Positions 1-6,399 of a stretch of 7,073 nt of DNA are shown in pieces (position 1 is the stretch's first letter; the number at the start of each line of letters is the position of its first letter). Source of the DNA: an uncultured Clostridium sp. (GTDB lineage: Bacteria; Bacillota; Clostridia; Oscillospirales; Acutalibacteraceae); NCBI GenBank assembly GCA_900547915.1, contig URIN01000072.1, forward strand, positions 1 to 7,073, read 5' to 3'. A program made the position numbers and the translations under genes. The notes under the pieces are model-generated. The model saw only the letters and a list, made by a program, of their open reading frames with translations. It did no database searches and had not been told where the DNA came from.

Positions 1-9
1 AAGAGACAG
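1..9. other. Tn5/Nextera mosaic-end remnant at left contig end
   Basis: The first nine bases, AAGAGACAG, equal the last nine bases of the 19-bp Tn5 mosaic end used in Nextera libraries. The matching reverse-complement piece sits at the other end of the window. The bases are most likely adapter and not genomic. The genomic sequence then begins at about base 10. Confidence 0.85.
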
Positions 10-44
10 GTTTTACTACGAATATCAAGCATTTTTTTCCATTT

Positions 45-70
45 AAAAAAGTTTGTTCAATCTAAACAAA
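45..70 (-). terminator. weak rho-independent terminator after MFS gene
   Basis: Read on the minus strand, the arms TTTGTT (70-65) and AACAAA (57-52) form a 6-bp AT-rich stem with a 7-nt loop. They are followed by C and six Ts (50-45). The hairpin lies 24 nt beyond the stop codon of the transporter gene. The stem is weak, so termination is plausible but not certain. Nothing else is visible in bases 10-93. Confidence 0.4.
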
Positions 71-93
71 AGAGCACACAAAAGACTGCGTTA

Positions 94-1407
94 TTATATT
101 GATTTTTTGCTTTTTTCCGTTTTGAGAAGCACAATTATAGGTATCAAAGCAAAAACGGCAACCGCTGCTGAAGCAAGGAAAATATTTGCCGTCGGAATGG
201 TTTTTACCGTTCCGAGTTCAACATAAGTCTGATTATTATTAGCTATTACGGCAGCACCTATGTACGGTCCTGTAACCATTGGGATAAGCACCTGAAATAC
301 TATTCTGACTCCCTGGAAAAGGCCCACTTTATCTGTGGGTGTATAATCCCTAATAGTGCCGCAGATGCACGCTGAAGAAACCAGATAAGCGCCCATCATC
401 ACCGTGCCGAACGCCATAAGCACTGCAAGGTTATCTCCCTTAGCAAAGTACATAAGAACAAAACCAACAATAAGAACTATTGCGGCGGGAAGCAGACAGC
501 GGATTTTGCCGACCTTATCAATAACACGCCCGAGAAGGACTGAAATAACAGCTGACAAAATAAGTATTACACCAAGCGGGATTGCATAATCGGTTATGCC
601 GAGTGTCTTTTCAAGATAAATTATGATATACGGCATAAACACCTGATAGGCAATACTGAATATGCAAAACGCCGCGAATGCAATATAAAGCCGCGGATTT
701 TTCTTTACGGTGGACGGACGGAAGCCGTAGATTATATTTTTAAAATAATTTTCGTTATTTGCCTTTATTCCCGGCTTATCTTTAAGGAAAAATATGCCAA
801 GAAAACCACAAACCGTGGTGGCTATTCCTACGATAAGGAAAAAGGTCTGCCATTCGCCCTTCTGTTTAAAACCGTCAAGCACGCCGAATACAAGTATCAT
901 TGCAAGGAGCGGCAGTGCCTGAAGAACCGTCTCTGCCCTGCCTCTGTTTGAATCATCTGTAATATCCGTTACCCAACTGTTGAAAGCAGCGTCAAAAGCA
1001 GTTGAACCGAAAAATGTCATAACGCAGTCCATAATAATTACGAGAAGCGCCGCGGCTGAAACTGCGTTTGCGGTATGAAAAAGTTTCTGTGTATTATCAA
1101 CAGTTATAAACCCAAACGAGGCTGTGACAATACCCCAGAATATGTATCCCGTAACAATAAACACCTTGCGTTTGCCTATCTTATCCGATAGAGCGCCCAT
1201 TACAAGTGTTGTAACTGCGGCGGTAACTGCTGAAGCGGCAACCATGGCGGCAATATCGTTTGCCGTGCCCCCGACAGCATCAAACAGGTAGACATTGAAA
1301 TACATATTTTCAATCACCCATGCAAGCTGCCCTATAAGCCCGAACAGCACCACGCTGAACCAAATACGAGCGCCGAGTTTTGTGGATTTAACTGATGTTT
1401 TCGGCAT
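94..1407 (-). CDS. MFS transporter (GPH/SLC45-like, probable sugar or glycoside carrier)
   Basis: This is an integral membrane protein of 437 residues with about twelve hydrophobic segments, the usual size for a major facilitator. The cytoplasmic loop motif GALSDKIGKRK (residues 71-81) is the MFS signature A, and a degenerate second copy, GRVIDKVGKIR (293-303), lies in the C-terminal half. The acidic stretch NSWVTDITDDSNRGRAE (143-159) resembles sugar-transporting MFS/GPH carriers of gut Firmicutes, but the substrate cannot be read from the sequence. The ATG at 1407 is preferred because AAAGGGGTGA stands 5-6 nt upstream. An in-frame TTG at 1440 would add 11 residues but lies inside the predicted promoter. 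The gene has its own promoter and follows a strong terminator, so it is not in the pyrG operon. It is complete and shows no lesions. Confidence 0.88.
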   Translation of the reverse strand: MPKTSVKSTKLGARIWFSVVLFGLIGQLAWVIENMYFNVYLFDAVGGTANDIAAMVAASAVTAAVTTLVMGALSDKIGKRKVFIVTGYIFWGIVTASFGFITVDNTQKLFHTANAVSAAALLVIIMDCVMTFFGSTAFDAAFNSWVTDITDDSNRGRAETVLQALPLLAMILVFGVLDGFKQKGEWQTFFLIVGIATTVCGFLGIFFLKDKPGIKANNENYFKNIIYGFRPSTVKKNPRLYIAFAAFCIFSIAYQVFMPYIIIYLEKTLGITDYAIPLGVILILSAVISVLLGRVIDKVGKIRCLLPAAIVLIVGFVLMYFAKGDNLAVLMAFGTVMMGAYLVSSACICGTIRDYTPTDKVGLFQGVRIVFQVLIPMVTGPYIGAAVIANNNQTYVELGTVKTIPTANIFLASAAVAVFALIPIIVLLKTEKSKKSI

Positions 1408-1414
1408 AAAAATC

Positions 1415-1454
1415 ACCCCTTTGATTTTATTATTGCACAAAAATCAAAAGGGGT
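1415..1454 (-). promoter_or_regulatory. long inverted repeat over MFS promoter (candidate operator or RBS-masking hairpin)
   Basis: On the minus strand the arms ACCCCTTTTGATTTT (1454-1440) and AAAATCAAAGGGGT (1428-1415) are complementary except for one extra T in the first arm. They are separated by 11 nt that contain the -10 box. The second arm also contains the Shine-Dalgarno sequence of the MFS gene. If the promoter at 1429-1457 is used, only the second arm is transcribed and the dyad is best read as a repressor operator. If transcripts arrive from upstream, the hairpin would hide the ribosome binding site. Confidence 0.6.
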
Positions 1455-1457
1455 CAA
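1429..1457 (-). promoter_or_regulatory. promoter of MFS gene
   Basis: A -35 box TTGACC (1457-1452) and a -10 box AATAAT (1434-1429) are separated by exactly 17 nt. An extended TG lies one base before the -10. Transcription would start near 1422, giving a leader of only about 15 nt made up largely of the ribosome binding site. The element lies downstream of the pyrG terminator, as expected for an independent unit. Confidence 0.6.
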
Positions 1458-1487
1458 TAAATTGCTTATAAACAAAAGATAAACAGT

Positions 1488-1525
1488 AAAAAAGCGCGCC
1501 TCTTGGACTGTCCGCAAAGCGCGCT
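1488..1525 (-). terminator. rho-independent terminator of pyrG
   Basis: On the minus strand AGCGCGC (1525-1519) pairs with GCGCGCT (1499-1493). The T run ending at 1488 follows directly. The 19-nt interior can fold further through UU/AA and GGA/UCC pairs. The hairpin begins 18 nt after the pyrG stop codon and should end the DUF1846-pyrG transcript before the MFS promoter. Confidence 0.88.
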
Positions 1526-1543
1526 GATAAATCACATTAATAC

Positions 1544-3163
1544 TTAATTTTTGCTGTCATGAAGTTTTGCAGCTGCCGAAACAAAACCGCGGAAAAGCGG
1601 ATGAGGTCTGTTCGGCCTGCTCTTGAATTCCGGATGGAACTGGCAGGCAACAAACCACGGATGTGACGGGATCTCCATCATTTCAACAATATGGTTATCC
1701 GGTGAAGTACCGGCAAATATAACACCGTTCTTTGCAAATTCCTCGCGGTAATCGTTATTTACCTCATAACGGTGACGGTGACGCTCATAAATCATTGACG
1801 CGCCGTAAAGCTGATAAGATTTTGACTCAGGATTGAGCACACAGGGATACTGACCGAGACGCATTGTGCCTCCCATTTCCTGAACATTTCTCTGGTCAGG
1901 CATAATATCAATTACAGGATTTGTTGTCTCGGGATTTATCTCTGCTGAGTTTGCGTCTGCAAGACCGAGTACATTTCTTGCAAACTCAATTACCGCAACC
2001 TGCATACCAAGGCAAATTCCAAGATACGGAATATTATGTGTTCTGGCATAATTAACCGCCTTTATCTTGCCCTCTACTCCCCTGCTGCCGAAGCCGCCGG
2101 GAACAAGGATGCCGTCCATATCCCCAAGGATTGCATCAAGGTCTGTGCCTTCAGGCTCAAGTGTTTCCGAATCTATCCAGTGAATATCAACAGCAGAATG
2201 TGTTTCTATGCCGCCGTGTTTGAGCGCCTCGTTTACGGAAATATAACTGTCATGCAGTTCAACATATTTGCCGACCATTGCTATCTTTACCGTGCGCACG
2301 GGATTTCTGAGCGCATCAAGCATTTCCTGCCAATCTGAAAGGTCGGGTTCACCGCAGTCAAGGCCGAGTTTCTTCACAGCAACATCATCAAGACCCTCTT
2401 TATGAAGCATCATGGGAACAGCATAGAGAATGTCGCAGTTATTGTTTTCAATAACGCAGTCTTTTTCTACATTACAGAAAAGCGCTATTTTATTTCTGAT
2501 ATCGTCTGTAAGCGGATGCTCCGTGCGGCAAACTATAATATCGGGGTGAATACCGAGAGCAAGCATCTCCTTTACGCTATGCTGTGTCGGCTTTGATTTA
2601 AGTTCATCCGAAGCTGCAAGATAAGGCACAAGAGTTACGTGGATGAAAAGGCAGTTTTCCCTGCCGTATTCAACAGAAAACTGGCGTATAGCCTCAAGAA
2701 ACGGCTGACTTTCAATATCGCCTATTGTGCCGCCTGTCTCAACAAGGCAAATATCAGCGCCTGTTTCTGCATTTCTGTAAATATATCTTTTTATTTCGTT
2801 TGTAACATGGGGGATTATCTGAATAGTCTGCCCACCGTACACGCCCTTTCTTTCGTCCGCAATAACATTCCAGTACACTCTGCCCGATGTAAGGTTTGAG
2901 TTCTGTGAAAGGGATTCGTCAATAAATCTTTCATAATGACCAAGATCAAGGTCAGTTTCAGCGCCGTCATCCGTTACAAATACTTCTCCGTGCTGAACAG
3001 GGTTCATAGTTCCCGGATCAACATTGAGATAAGGGTCAAGCTTCTGCGCTGTTACCTTGAGTCCGCGTGATTTTAAAAGTCTGCCGAGTGATGCCGCAGT
3101 TATACCCTTACCGAGTCCGCTTACAACACCGCCCGTGACAAAAATGTACTTTGGCTTATTCAC
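1544..3163 (-). CDS. pyrG: CTP synthase (glutamine-hydrolysing)
   Basis: This cytosolic enzyme aminates UTP to CTP using ATP and glutamine, the last step of de novo pyrimidine nucleotide synthesis. The protein has 539 residues, normal for the family. The N-terminal amidoligase domain carries the P-loop [10 protein letters not shown] (11-20) and the conserved block from [15 protein letters not shown] to [16 protein letters not shown] (41-80). The C-terminal class I glutaminase domain has the oxyanion motif GGFGSRG (356-362), the nucleophile Cys384 in GICLGMQ, and the catalytic pair His510/Glu512 in [15 protein letters not shown] and ERHRHRYE are also intact, so the enzyme should be fully active. 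The start codon is GTG, fixed by AGGAGG (3176-3171) 7 nt upstream. The gene follows the DUF1846 gene by 32 bp without a terminator or a convincing promoter between them, and is probably co-transcribed with it. Confidence 0.98.
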   Translation of the reverse strand: MNKPKYIFVTGGVVSGLGKGITAASLGRLLKSRGLKVTAQKLDPYLNVDPGTMNPVQHGEVFVTDDGAETDLDLGHYERFIDESLSQNSNLTSGRVYWNVIADERKGVYGGQTIQIIPHVTNEIKRYIYRNAETGADICLVETGGTIGDIESQPFLEAIRQFSVEYGRENCLFIHVTLVPYLAASDELKSKPTQHSVKEMLALGIHPDIIVCRTEHPLTDDIRNKIALFCNVEKDCVIENNNCDILYAVPMMLHKEGLDDVAVKKLGLDCGEPDLSDWQEMLDALRNPVRTVKIAMVGKYVELHDSYISVNEALKHGGIETHSAVDIHWIDSETLEPEGTDLDAILGDMDGILVPGGFGSRGVEGKIKAVNYARTHNIPYLGICLGMQVAVIEFARNVLGLADANSAEINPETTNPVIDIMPDQRNVQEMGGTMRLGQYPCVLNPESKSYQLYGASMIYERHRHRYEVNNDYREEFAKNGVIFAGTSPDNHIVEMMEIPSHPWFVACQFHPEFKSRPNRPHPLFRGFVSAAAKLHDSKN

Positions 3164-3195
3164 AAATATTCCTCCTAAAATTTATTATAAGCCAG

Positions 3196-4659
3196 CTATT
3201 TTGTTTCCGGCTCACATGTGAGACGCATACCGAGCTTTTTCAGCACATTTTCATCAACATGGGAAAGAAGCACGGTAGAGTGCATTTCACAATTTTTTAG
3301 ATTTTCAAGCTGCGCAACAGCGGCCGCCGCATTTTTATCGCTGCGCGCAGATATAGAAAGGGCTATAAGCACCTCATCAGAATGAAGGCGCGGATTTTTG
3401 CTGCCCAGATATTTTACTTTTAGTTCCTGAATGGGTTTGATAACCTCCGGATCAATAAGGAGCACATCATCATCTATCCCCGCAAGATATTTCAGGCAGT
3501 TTATAAGAGTTGCCGAAATACAGCCGAGCAGAGCGGAAGTTTTGCCCGTGATAACGGTGCCGTCCGTAAGTTCCGCCGCCGCACCCGGTTTTCCGGTGTT
3601 CTGGTATATCTCCCTTGCAGCGGCAGTGCATTTACGTGATGTTTCGCTTATATCAGCCTGCTTCATAAGAAGTTCCAGCTTATAGATCTCATCACGATTT
3701 TCTGCGCCTTTAGCCGCGTTTCTTAATGCGTTGAAATAACGCCGAATGATTTCCTGCTTTGCGGCTTCACAGACCGCATCATCGTCAAAAATGCAGTTGC
3801 CCGCCATATTTACGCCCATATCTGTGGGTGATTTATAGGGGCATTCGCCGTAAATTTTTTCAAAAATGGCTTTGAGAACAGGGAATATTTCCACATCTCT
3901 GTTATAATTGACAGTGGTCTCTCCGTAAGCCTCAAGATGCCAAGGGTCTATCATATTTATATCGTTGAGATCAGCCGTAGCCGCCTCATACGCCATATTT
4001 ACTGGGTGGCGCAGAGGGAGATTCCATATCGGGAAAGTTTCAAATTTTGCATAGCCAGCTTTCACACCCCGTTTGTTTTCGTGATAAAGCTGTGAAAGAC
4101 AGGTTGCCATTTTTCCGCTGCCTGGACCCGGCGCCGTTACAACAACGAGCTTTCTTGTTGTTTTTATGTAATCATTCTGACCGAAGCCGGAATCGCTTAC
4201 TATATTTGCTATATTTGACGGATAGCCGTCAATTATATAATGATGATAAAATTTGATGCCTTCTTTTTCCAGTTTCTTTTCAAAAGCAAGGACACGCGGA
4301 TGAGGCGCATACTTAGTGAGCACAATGCTTCCGACCATAAGTCCGCAGTTTGTAAACGCCTTTACAAGACGGAGCGTGTCAACATCATATGTAATGCCGA
4401 GGTCACTTCTTACCTTGCATTTTTCTATATCTTCCGCATTTATTACAATAACTATCTCAGCTTCATCTTTGAGCTGAAGGAGCATTTGCAGTTTACTATC
4501 AGGCAAAAAGCCCGGAAGCACACGGGAAGCATGAAAATCATCAAACAACTTCCCACCGAATTCAAGATAGAGTTTTCCCCCAAACTCGGAAATTCTTTCC
4601 CTTATGCGGGAAGACTGCATTTTTAAATATTTATCGTTATCGAAACCGGTTTTATACAT
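3196..4659 (-). CDS. DUF1846 (UPF0371) family protein
   Basis: The protein has 487 residues from the ATG at 4659. That start is preferred because AGAGGG and AAAGGA purine runs lie just upstream; the in-frame TTG at 4680 would add seven residues. It matches my memory of the DUF1846 family: MYKTGFDNDKYLKMQSSRI at the N-terminus, FGGKLFDDFHASRVLPGF, and ITYDVDTLRL. A glycine-rich, P-loop-like APGPGSGKM (175-183) is followed by the conserved stretches FPIWNLPLRHPVN and SPTDMGVNMAG. No signal peptide or membrane segment is visible, so the protein is probably cytosolic. The biochemical function of the family is not established as far as I know; the glycine-rich loop suggests nucleotide or dinucleotide binding but proves nothing. 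The gene is first in a probable operon with pyrG, which hints at, but does not show, a link to nucleotide metabolism. Confidence 0.9.
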   Translation of the reverse strand: MYKTGFDNDKYLKMQSSRIRERISEFGGKLYLEFGGKLFDDFHASRVLPGFLPDSKLQMLLQLKDEAEIVIVINAEDIEKCKVRSDLGITYDVDTLRLVKAFTNCGLMVGSIVLTKYAPHPRVLAFEKKLEKEGIKFYHHYIIDGYPSNIANIVSDSGFGQNDYIKTTRKLVVVTAPGPGSGKMATCLSQLYHENKRGVKAGYAKFETFPIWNLPLRHPVNMAYEAATADLNDINMIDPWHLEAYGETTVNYNRDVEIFPVLKAIFEKIYGECPYKSPTDMGVNMAGNCIFDDDAVCEAAKQEIIRRYFNALRNAAKGAENRDEIYKLELLMKQADISETSRKCTAAAREIYQNTGKPGAAAELTDGTVITGKTSALLGCISATLINCLKYLAGIDDDVLLIDPEVIKPIQELKVKYLGSKNPRLHSDEVLIALSISARSDKNAAAAVAQLENLKNCEMHSTVLLSHVDENVLKKLGMRLTCEPETK

Positions 4660-4685
4660 ATCCTTTTCCCTCTTTGACAAGCCTT

Positions 4686-4724
4686 AAAAAAGAACAAGAC
4701 GGCTGCACGCGTGTACAACCGTCT
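4686..4724 (-). terminator. leader hairpin with U-tract before DUF1846-pyrG (candidate attenuator)
   Basis: In minus-strand RNA, AGACGGUUGUAC (4724-4713) pairs with GUGCAGCCGUCU (4708-4697) to give 12 continuous base pairs, two of them G-U, around a 4-nt loop. UGUUCUUUUUU follows (4696-4686). On the plus strand the two G-U positions become C-A mismatches, which suggests the element evolved as minus-strand RNA. It could serve as the terminator of the upstream acetyltransferase gene. However, a near-consensus promoter lies between that gene and the hairpin, and only about 26 nt separate the U-tract from the DUF1846 start. Transcripts of the operon must therefore pass through it, as in transcription attenuation. 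Confidence 0.72.
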
Positions 4725-4734
4725 GTACTTACAT

Positions 4735-4763
4735 ATTATAAAGCAATCATATCTATAAATCAA
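4735..4763 (-). promoter_or_regulatory. promoter of the DUF1846-pyrG operon
   Basis: A -35 box TTGATT (4763-4758) and a perfect -10 box TATAAT (4740-4735) are separated by exactly 17 nt. Transcription should begin around 4730-4728, so the transcript would start about five bases before the leader hairpin. The leader to the DUF1846 start is about 70 nt. Confidence 0.72.
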
Positions 4764-4776
4764 TAGCACAGCTTAA

Positions 4777-4804
4777 AAAAATAATCAAAAAATGAATTAT
4801 TTTT
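4777..4804 (-). terminator. AT-rich hairpin at the acetyltransferase stop codon
   Basis: On the plus strand AAAAATAATCA (4777-4787) pairs with TGAATTATTTTT (4793-4804), with one bulged A and a 5-nt loop. The stem includes the stop codon of the acetyltransferase gene. Read on the minus strand, the T run is part of the stem, so this is at best a weak terminator. Confidence 0.3.
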
Positions 4805-5444
4805 CTTTTCTTTTTTCATCAGCGGCTTTTACAATTTCAAAGACCTCGGCATCAAATTCCTTGTCCTTAAAATAATATTTAAGGTCATCATCAGTTATTT
4901 TGCGTATAACACGGCATGGATTGCCGGCAGCGATAACACCTGACGGTATATCTTTTGTGACAACGCTTCCTGCCCCTATAACAGTGCCGTCTCCGATAGT
5001 TACACCCGGCAAAACAACGCTGTTTCCGCCTATCCAAACATCATTTCCTATTTTAACAGGAATTCCATATTCATACATAGTGCCGCGTGCAGCGGGGTGA
5101 ACGGGGTGCCCGGCTGTATAGATTGAAACATTTGGCGCAAAGAACACATTATTTCCTATATCTACCCTGCCGACATCAAGTATGACGCAGTTGTAATTTG
5201 CGTTGAAGCAATCACCCACAAAAATATTTTTACCGTAATCGCAGTAAAACGGAGGATTGATCCAGGCATTTTCACCGAGCGAGCCAAACATTTCATGCGC
5301 TATCTGGGTTAATTTATCGAAATCCCACGGGTCAACAACGCTGTTGAACTGGTGAATTAGAATTTTATTGTTTTTCATTATCTCGGCAAGCGTTTCATCA
5401 ACCTTGTACGCCATGCCCTTTTCCATTCTTGTTTTATTATCCAT
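4797..5444 (-). CDS. sugar O-acetyltransferase (maltose/galactoside acetyltransferase-like, LbH fold)
   Basis: The 215-residue cytosolic protein is predicted to move an acetyl group from acetyl-CoA to a hydroxyl of a sugar or glycoside. The N-terminal cap MDNKTRMEKGMAYKVDETL resembles the maltose acetyltransferase domain of Maa, LacA and NodL. The hexapeptide-repeat left-handed helix follows: the motif INPPFYCDYGKNIFVGD, then YTAGHPVHP with the expected catalytic His113, then VWIGGNSVVLPGVTIGDG and IGAGSVVTKDIPSG, ending in GNPCRVIRKI. All these parts are intact. The ATG at 5444 is chosen because GAGAGGG stands 5 nt upstream; an in-frame TTG at 5465 lacks such a site. The physiological substrate is unknown. 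The gene has its own promoter and is divergent from the phosphotransferase remnant. Confidence 0.92.
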   Translation of the reverse strand: MDNKTRMEKGMAYKVDETLAEIMKNNKILIHQFNSVVDPWDFDKLTQIAHEMFGSLGENAWINPPFYCDYGKNIFVGDCFNANYNCVILDVGRVDIGNNVFFAPNVSIYTAGHPVHPAARGTMYEYGIPVKIGNDVWIGGNSVVLPGVTIGDGTVIGAGSVVTKDIPSGVIAAGNPCRVIRKITDDDLKYYFKDKEFDAEVFEIVKAADEKRKEK

Positions 5445-5490
5445 AATTACCCTCTCTGAAAACAATTAATAAGCGGTTCCCCGCACTTTG

Positions 5491-5519
5491 ATTTTATATT
5501 ATTATGCGAAGTTATGCAA
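5491..5519 (-). promoter_or_regulatory. promoter of the acetyltransferase gene
   Basis: A -35 box TTGCAT (5519-5514) and a -10 box TAAAAT (5496-5491) are separated by 17 nt. The start would fall near 5484 and leave a leader of about 40 nt. A small hairpin (GCGG, GGAA tetraloop, CCGC; 5484-5473) could form at the very 5' end of the RNA. Two TATGC repeats lie within the -35 and spacer. Confidence 0.55.
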
Positions 5520-5612
5520 CACATTGTTCAGATTTTCAGCAAAAAAGAAAATTTATGCAGGCATATAATTAATTACTTTTTATAATTGGTTAAAAGGAAA
5601 CTGCATAGCATA
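5503..5612. repeat. cluster of six GCATA/TATGC motifs in the divergent intergenic region
   Basis: TATGC occurs at 5503, 5513 and 5554, and its complement GCATA at 5561, 5603 and 5608. The first two are direct repeats 10 bp apart, about one helical turn. The middle two form the palindrome-like TATGC-AG-GCATA. The last two are tandem and run into the start codon of the phosphotransferase remnant. About 0.2 copies would be expected by chance in this length. No fully convincing promoter for the rightward gene was found; only isolated TATAAT boxes occur at 5564 and 5581. Confidence 0.5.
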
Positions 5613-5896
5613 TGAGAAACAAAACCAAATATCTGCTTGACAGCAAAGCTGTGAGAAAGCTGTGTGAAACAGCAGTATATAAAGATATTTCCAAAATAAA
5701 GCCGCTTTCAAGCGGTGAATTCAACGCCGTTTACGGTGCCGCTGCAAACGTAAAAGCCATTGCAGTAAAGATAGTGCTGCCGTCATCAAATTATGTTATG
5801 ACCTACGAAAAAGATATGATAAGAACTGAGCTGTATCGCACGGCTTTCAAAGAACTCAAAAACATAAAAATTGACACTGAAACGCTCAACGATTAA
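5612..5896 (+). pseudogene. truncated aminoglycoside phosphotransferase (APH family), N-lobe only
   Basis: The reading frame encodes 94 residues that resemble only the start of an APH-type small-molecule kinase. The nucleotide-loop motif LSSGEFNAVY lies at residues 32-41, the beta-3 lysine is Lys53 in IAVKIV, and MTYEKDMIRTEL (63-74) holds the likely helix-C glutamate Glu73. Full APH proteins have roughly 250-300 residues. The whole C-lobe is missing, including the catalytic HGDxxxxN and metal-binding aspartate motifs. The frame ends with TAA, and merR begins 38 bp later with no C-lobe remains between. It cannot be an active kinase alone. The Shine-Dalgarno AAAAGGAAA is rather far upstream (about 13 nt) and no good promoter is visible. 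I read it as a deletion remnant, though a small expressed protein cannot be excluded. Confidence 0.72.
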
Positions 5897-5899
5897 AAT
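5871..5899 (+). promoter_or_regulatory. promoter of merR inside the phosphotransferase remnant
   Basis: A perfect -35 box TTGACA (5871-5876) and a -10 box TAAAAT (5894-5899) are separated by exactly 17 bp. The start would lie near 5906, 29 nt before the merR ATG. The promoter overlaps the last codons and stop codon of the remnant, so merR need not depend on it. Confidence 0.68.
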
Positions 5900-5914
5900 T
5901 AAAGTAACTTAATT
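5897..5914. promoter_or_regulatory. candidate MerR autoregulatory operator
   Basis: AATTAAAGTAACTTAATT is an inverted repeat: AATTAAAGT faces ACTTAATT with one unpaired A in the first arm. It covers the end of the -10 box and the predicted start of merR. The half-site TTAAAG resembles the CTTAAAG/CTTTAAG inverted repeat that I recall for AdhR of Bacillus subtilis. Binding here would be expected to repress rather than activate merR, because the site is not between -35 and -10. Confidence 0.45.
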
Positions 5915-5934
5915 ACAAACCGCGGAGGTAATTT

Positions 5935-6399
5935 ATGCTTTATACAATAGGAGAAATGGCAAAGGCGCTCGGCATCAACACATCTGCACTGAGATATTAT
6001 GACAAAGAAGGTCTATTACCGTTTGTTGAGCGTTCAAGAAGCGGCATCAGAATGTTCACGGATAAAGATTACGCTATGCTAAAACTGATAAACTGCCTTA
6101 AAAGGTCTGGCCTTTCAATAAAGGAAATAAAATCTTATATAAAAATGGCACAGGAAGGAGACACCTCACTTAAAGAAAGGCAGAAAATATTTGAGAGCCG
6201 CAGATCAGCAGTAAAGAAAGAGATAGAAGAACTGAACGAAACACTTGAAATCTTAAACTACAAATGCTGGTATTACGAAACGGCATTGAAAAAAGGCAGT
6301 GAAAAGATTTTAAATGAGCTTTCCTTGGCTGATGTTCCGAAAGAATTCAGGGCGGCAAAAGAAAAGCTTGAAATAGAAAACAAAAGCGGACGCATATAA
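5935..6399 (+). CDS. MerR-family transcriptional regulator (AdhR/NmlR-like)
   Basis: The 154-residue protein starts with a typical MerR winged helix-turn-helix: YTIGEMAKALGINTSALRYYDKEGLLPF (3-30) followed by the wing residues RSRSGIRMFTDKD (33-45). A long helix, about residues 80-115, should form the antiparallel dimer coiled coil and ends in KCWYYETA (110-117), as in many Firmicutes regulators of this type. Cys54, in LINCLKRSGLSIKEI, sits where the reactive cysteine of the aldehyde sensor AdhR lies, 17 residues after the GIR glycine. No metal-binding cysteine set like that of MerR itself is seen. The ATG is preceded by GCGGAGG at good spacing. Its own promoter and a dyad lie just upstream, suggesting autoregulation. 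The regulated gene is uncertain: the acetyltransferase, the remnant locus or the convergent flavoprotein are all possible. Confidence 0.93.
   Translation: MLYTIGEMAKALGINTSALRYYDKEGLLPFVERSRSGIRMFTDKDYAMLKLINCLKRSGLSIKEIKSYIKMAQEGDTSLKERQKIFESRRSAVKKEIEELNETLEILNYKCWYYETALKKGSEKILNELSLADVPKEFRAAKEKLEIENKSGRI

Noticed and set aside
1408..1440. Upstream TTG start for the MFS transporter
   Set aside because: It would place the first codons inside the predicted promoter and has no Shine-Dalgarno sequence, whereas the ATG at 1407 has a very good one.
2036..2899. Open frames on the plus strand opposite pyrG
   Set aside because: They lie wholly antisense to a clearly intact CTP synthase gene, match no family and lack good ribosome binding sites. 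They are by-products of pyrG codon composition.
4240..4626. 128-codon open frame on the plus strand opposite the DUF1846 gene
   Set aside because: It overlaps a conserved part of the DUF1846 protein in antisense and has no recognisable domain, so it is treated as a shadow frame.
4713..4735. Bacillus-type pyrG attenuation by repeated G addition
   Set aside because: That mechanism needs a GGG at the transcript start. The predicted start region reads ATGTAAGTAC, so only a different mechanism could apply.
4660..4735. T-box or metabolite riboswitch in the DUF1846-pyrG leader
   Set aside because: The leader is only about 70 nt and lacks any T-box sequence or a recognisable aptamer core.
5503..5612. 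Replication iterons
   Set aside because: No replication initiator gene is nearby, and the repeats are very short and in mixed orientation, so a regulator-binding region is more likely.
5897..5934. Frameshift restoring the rest of the APH kinase
   Set aside because: Only 38 bp separate the stop codon from merR. Neither this gap nor the merR region encodes HGDxxxxN or other C-lobe motifs, so the C-lobe is deleted rather than out of frame.
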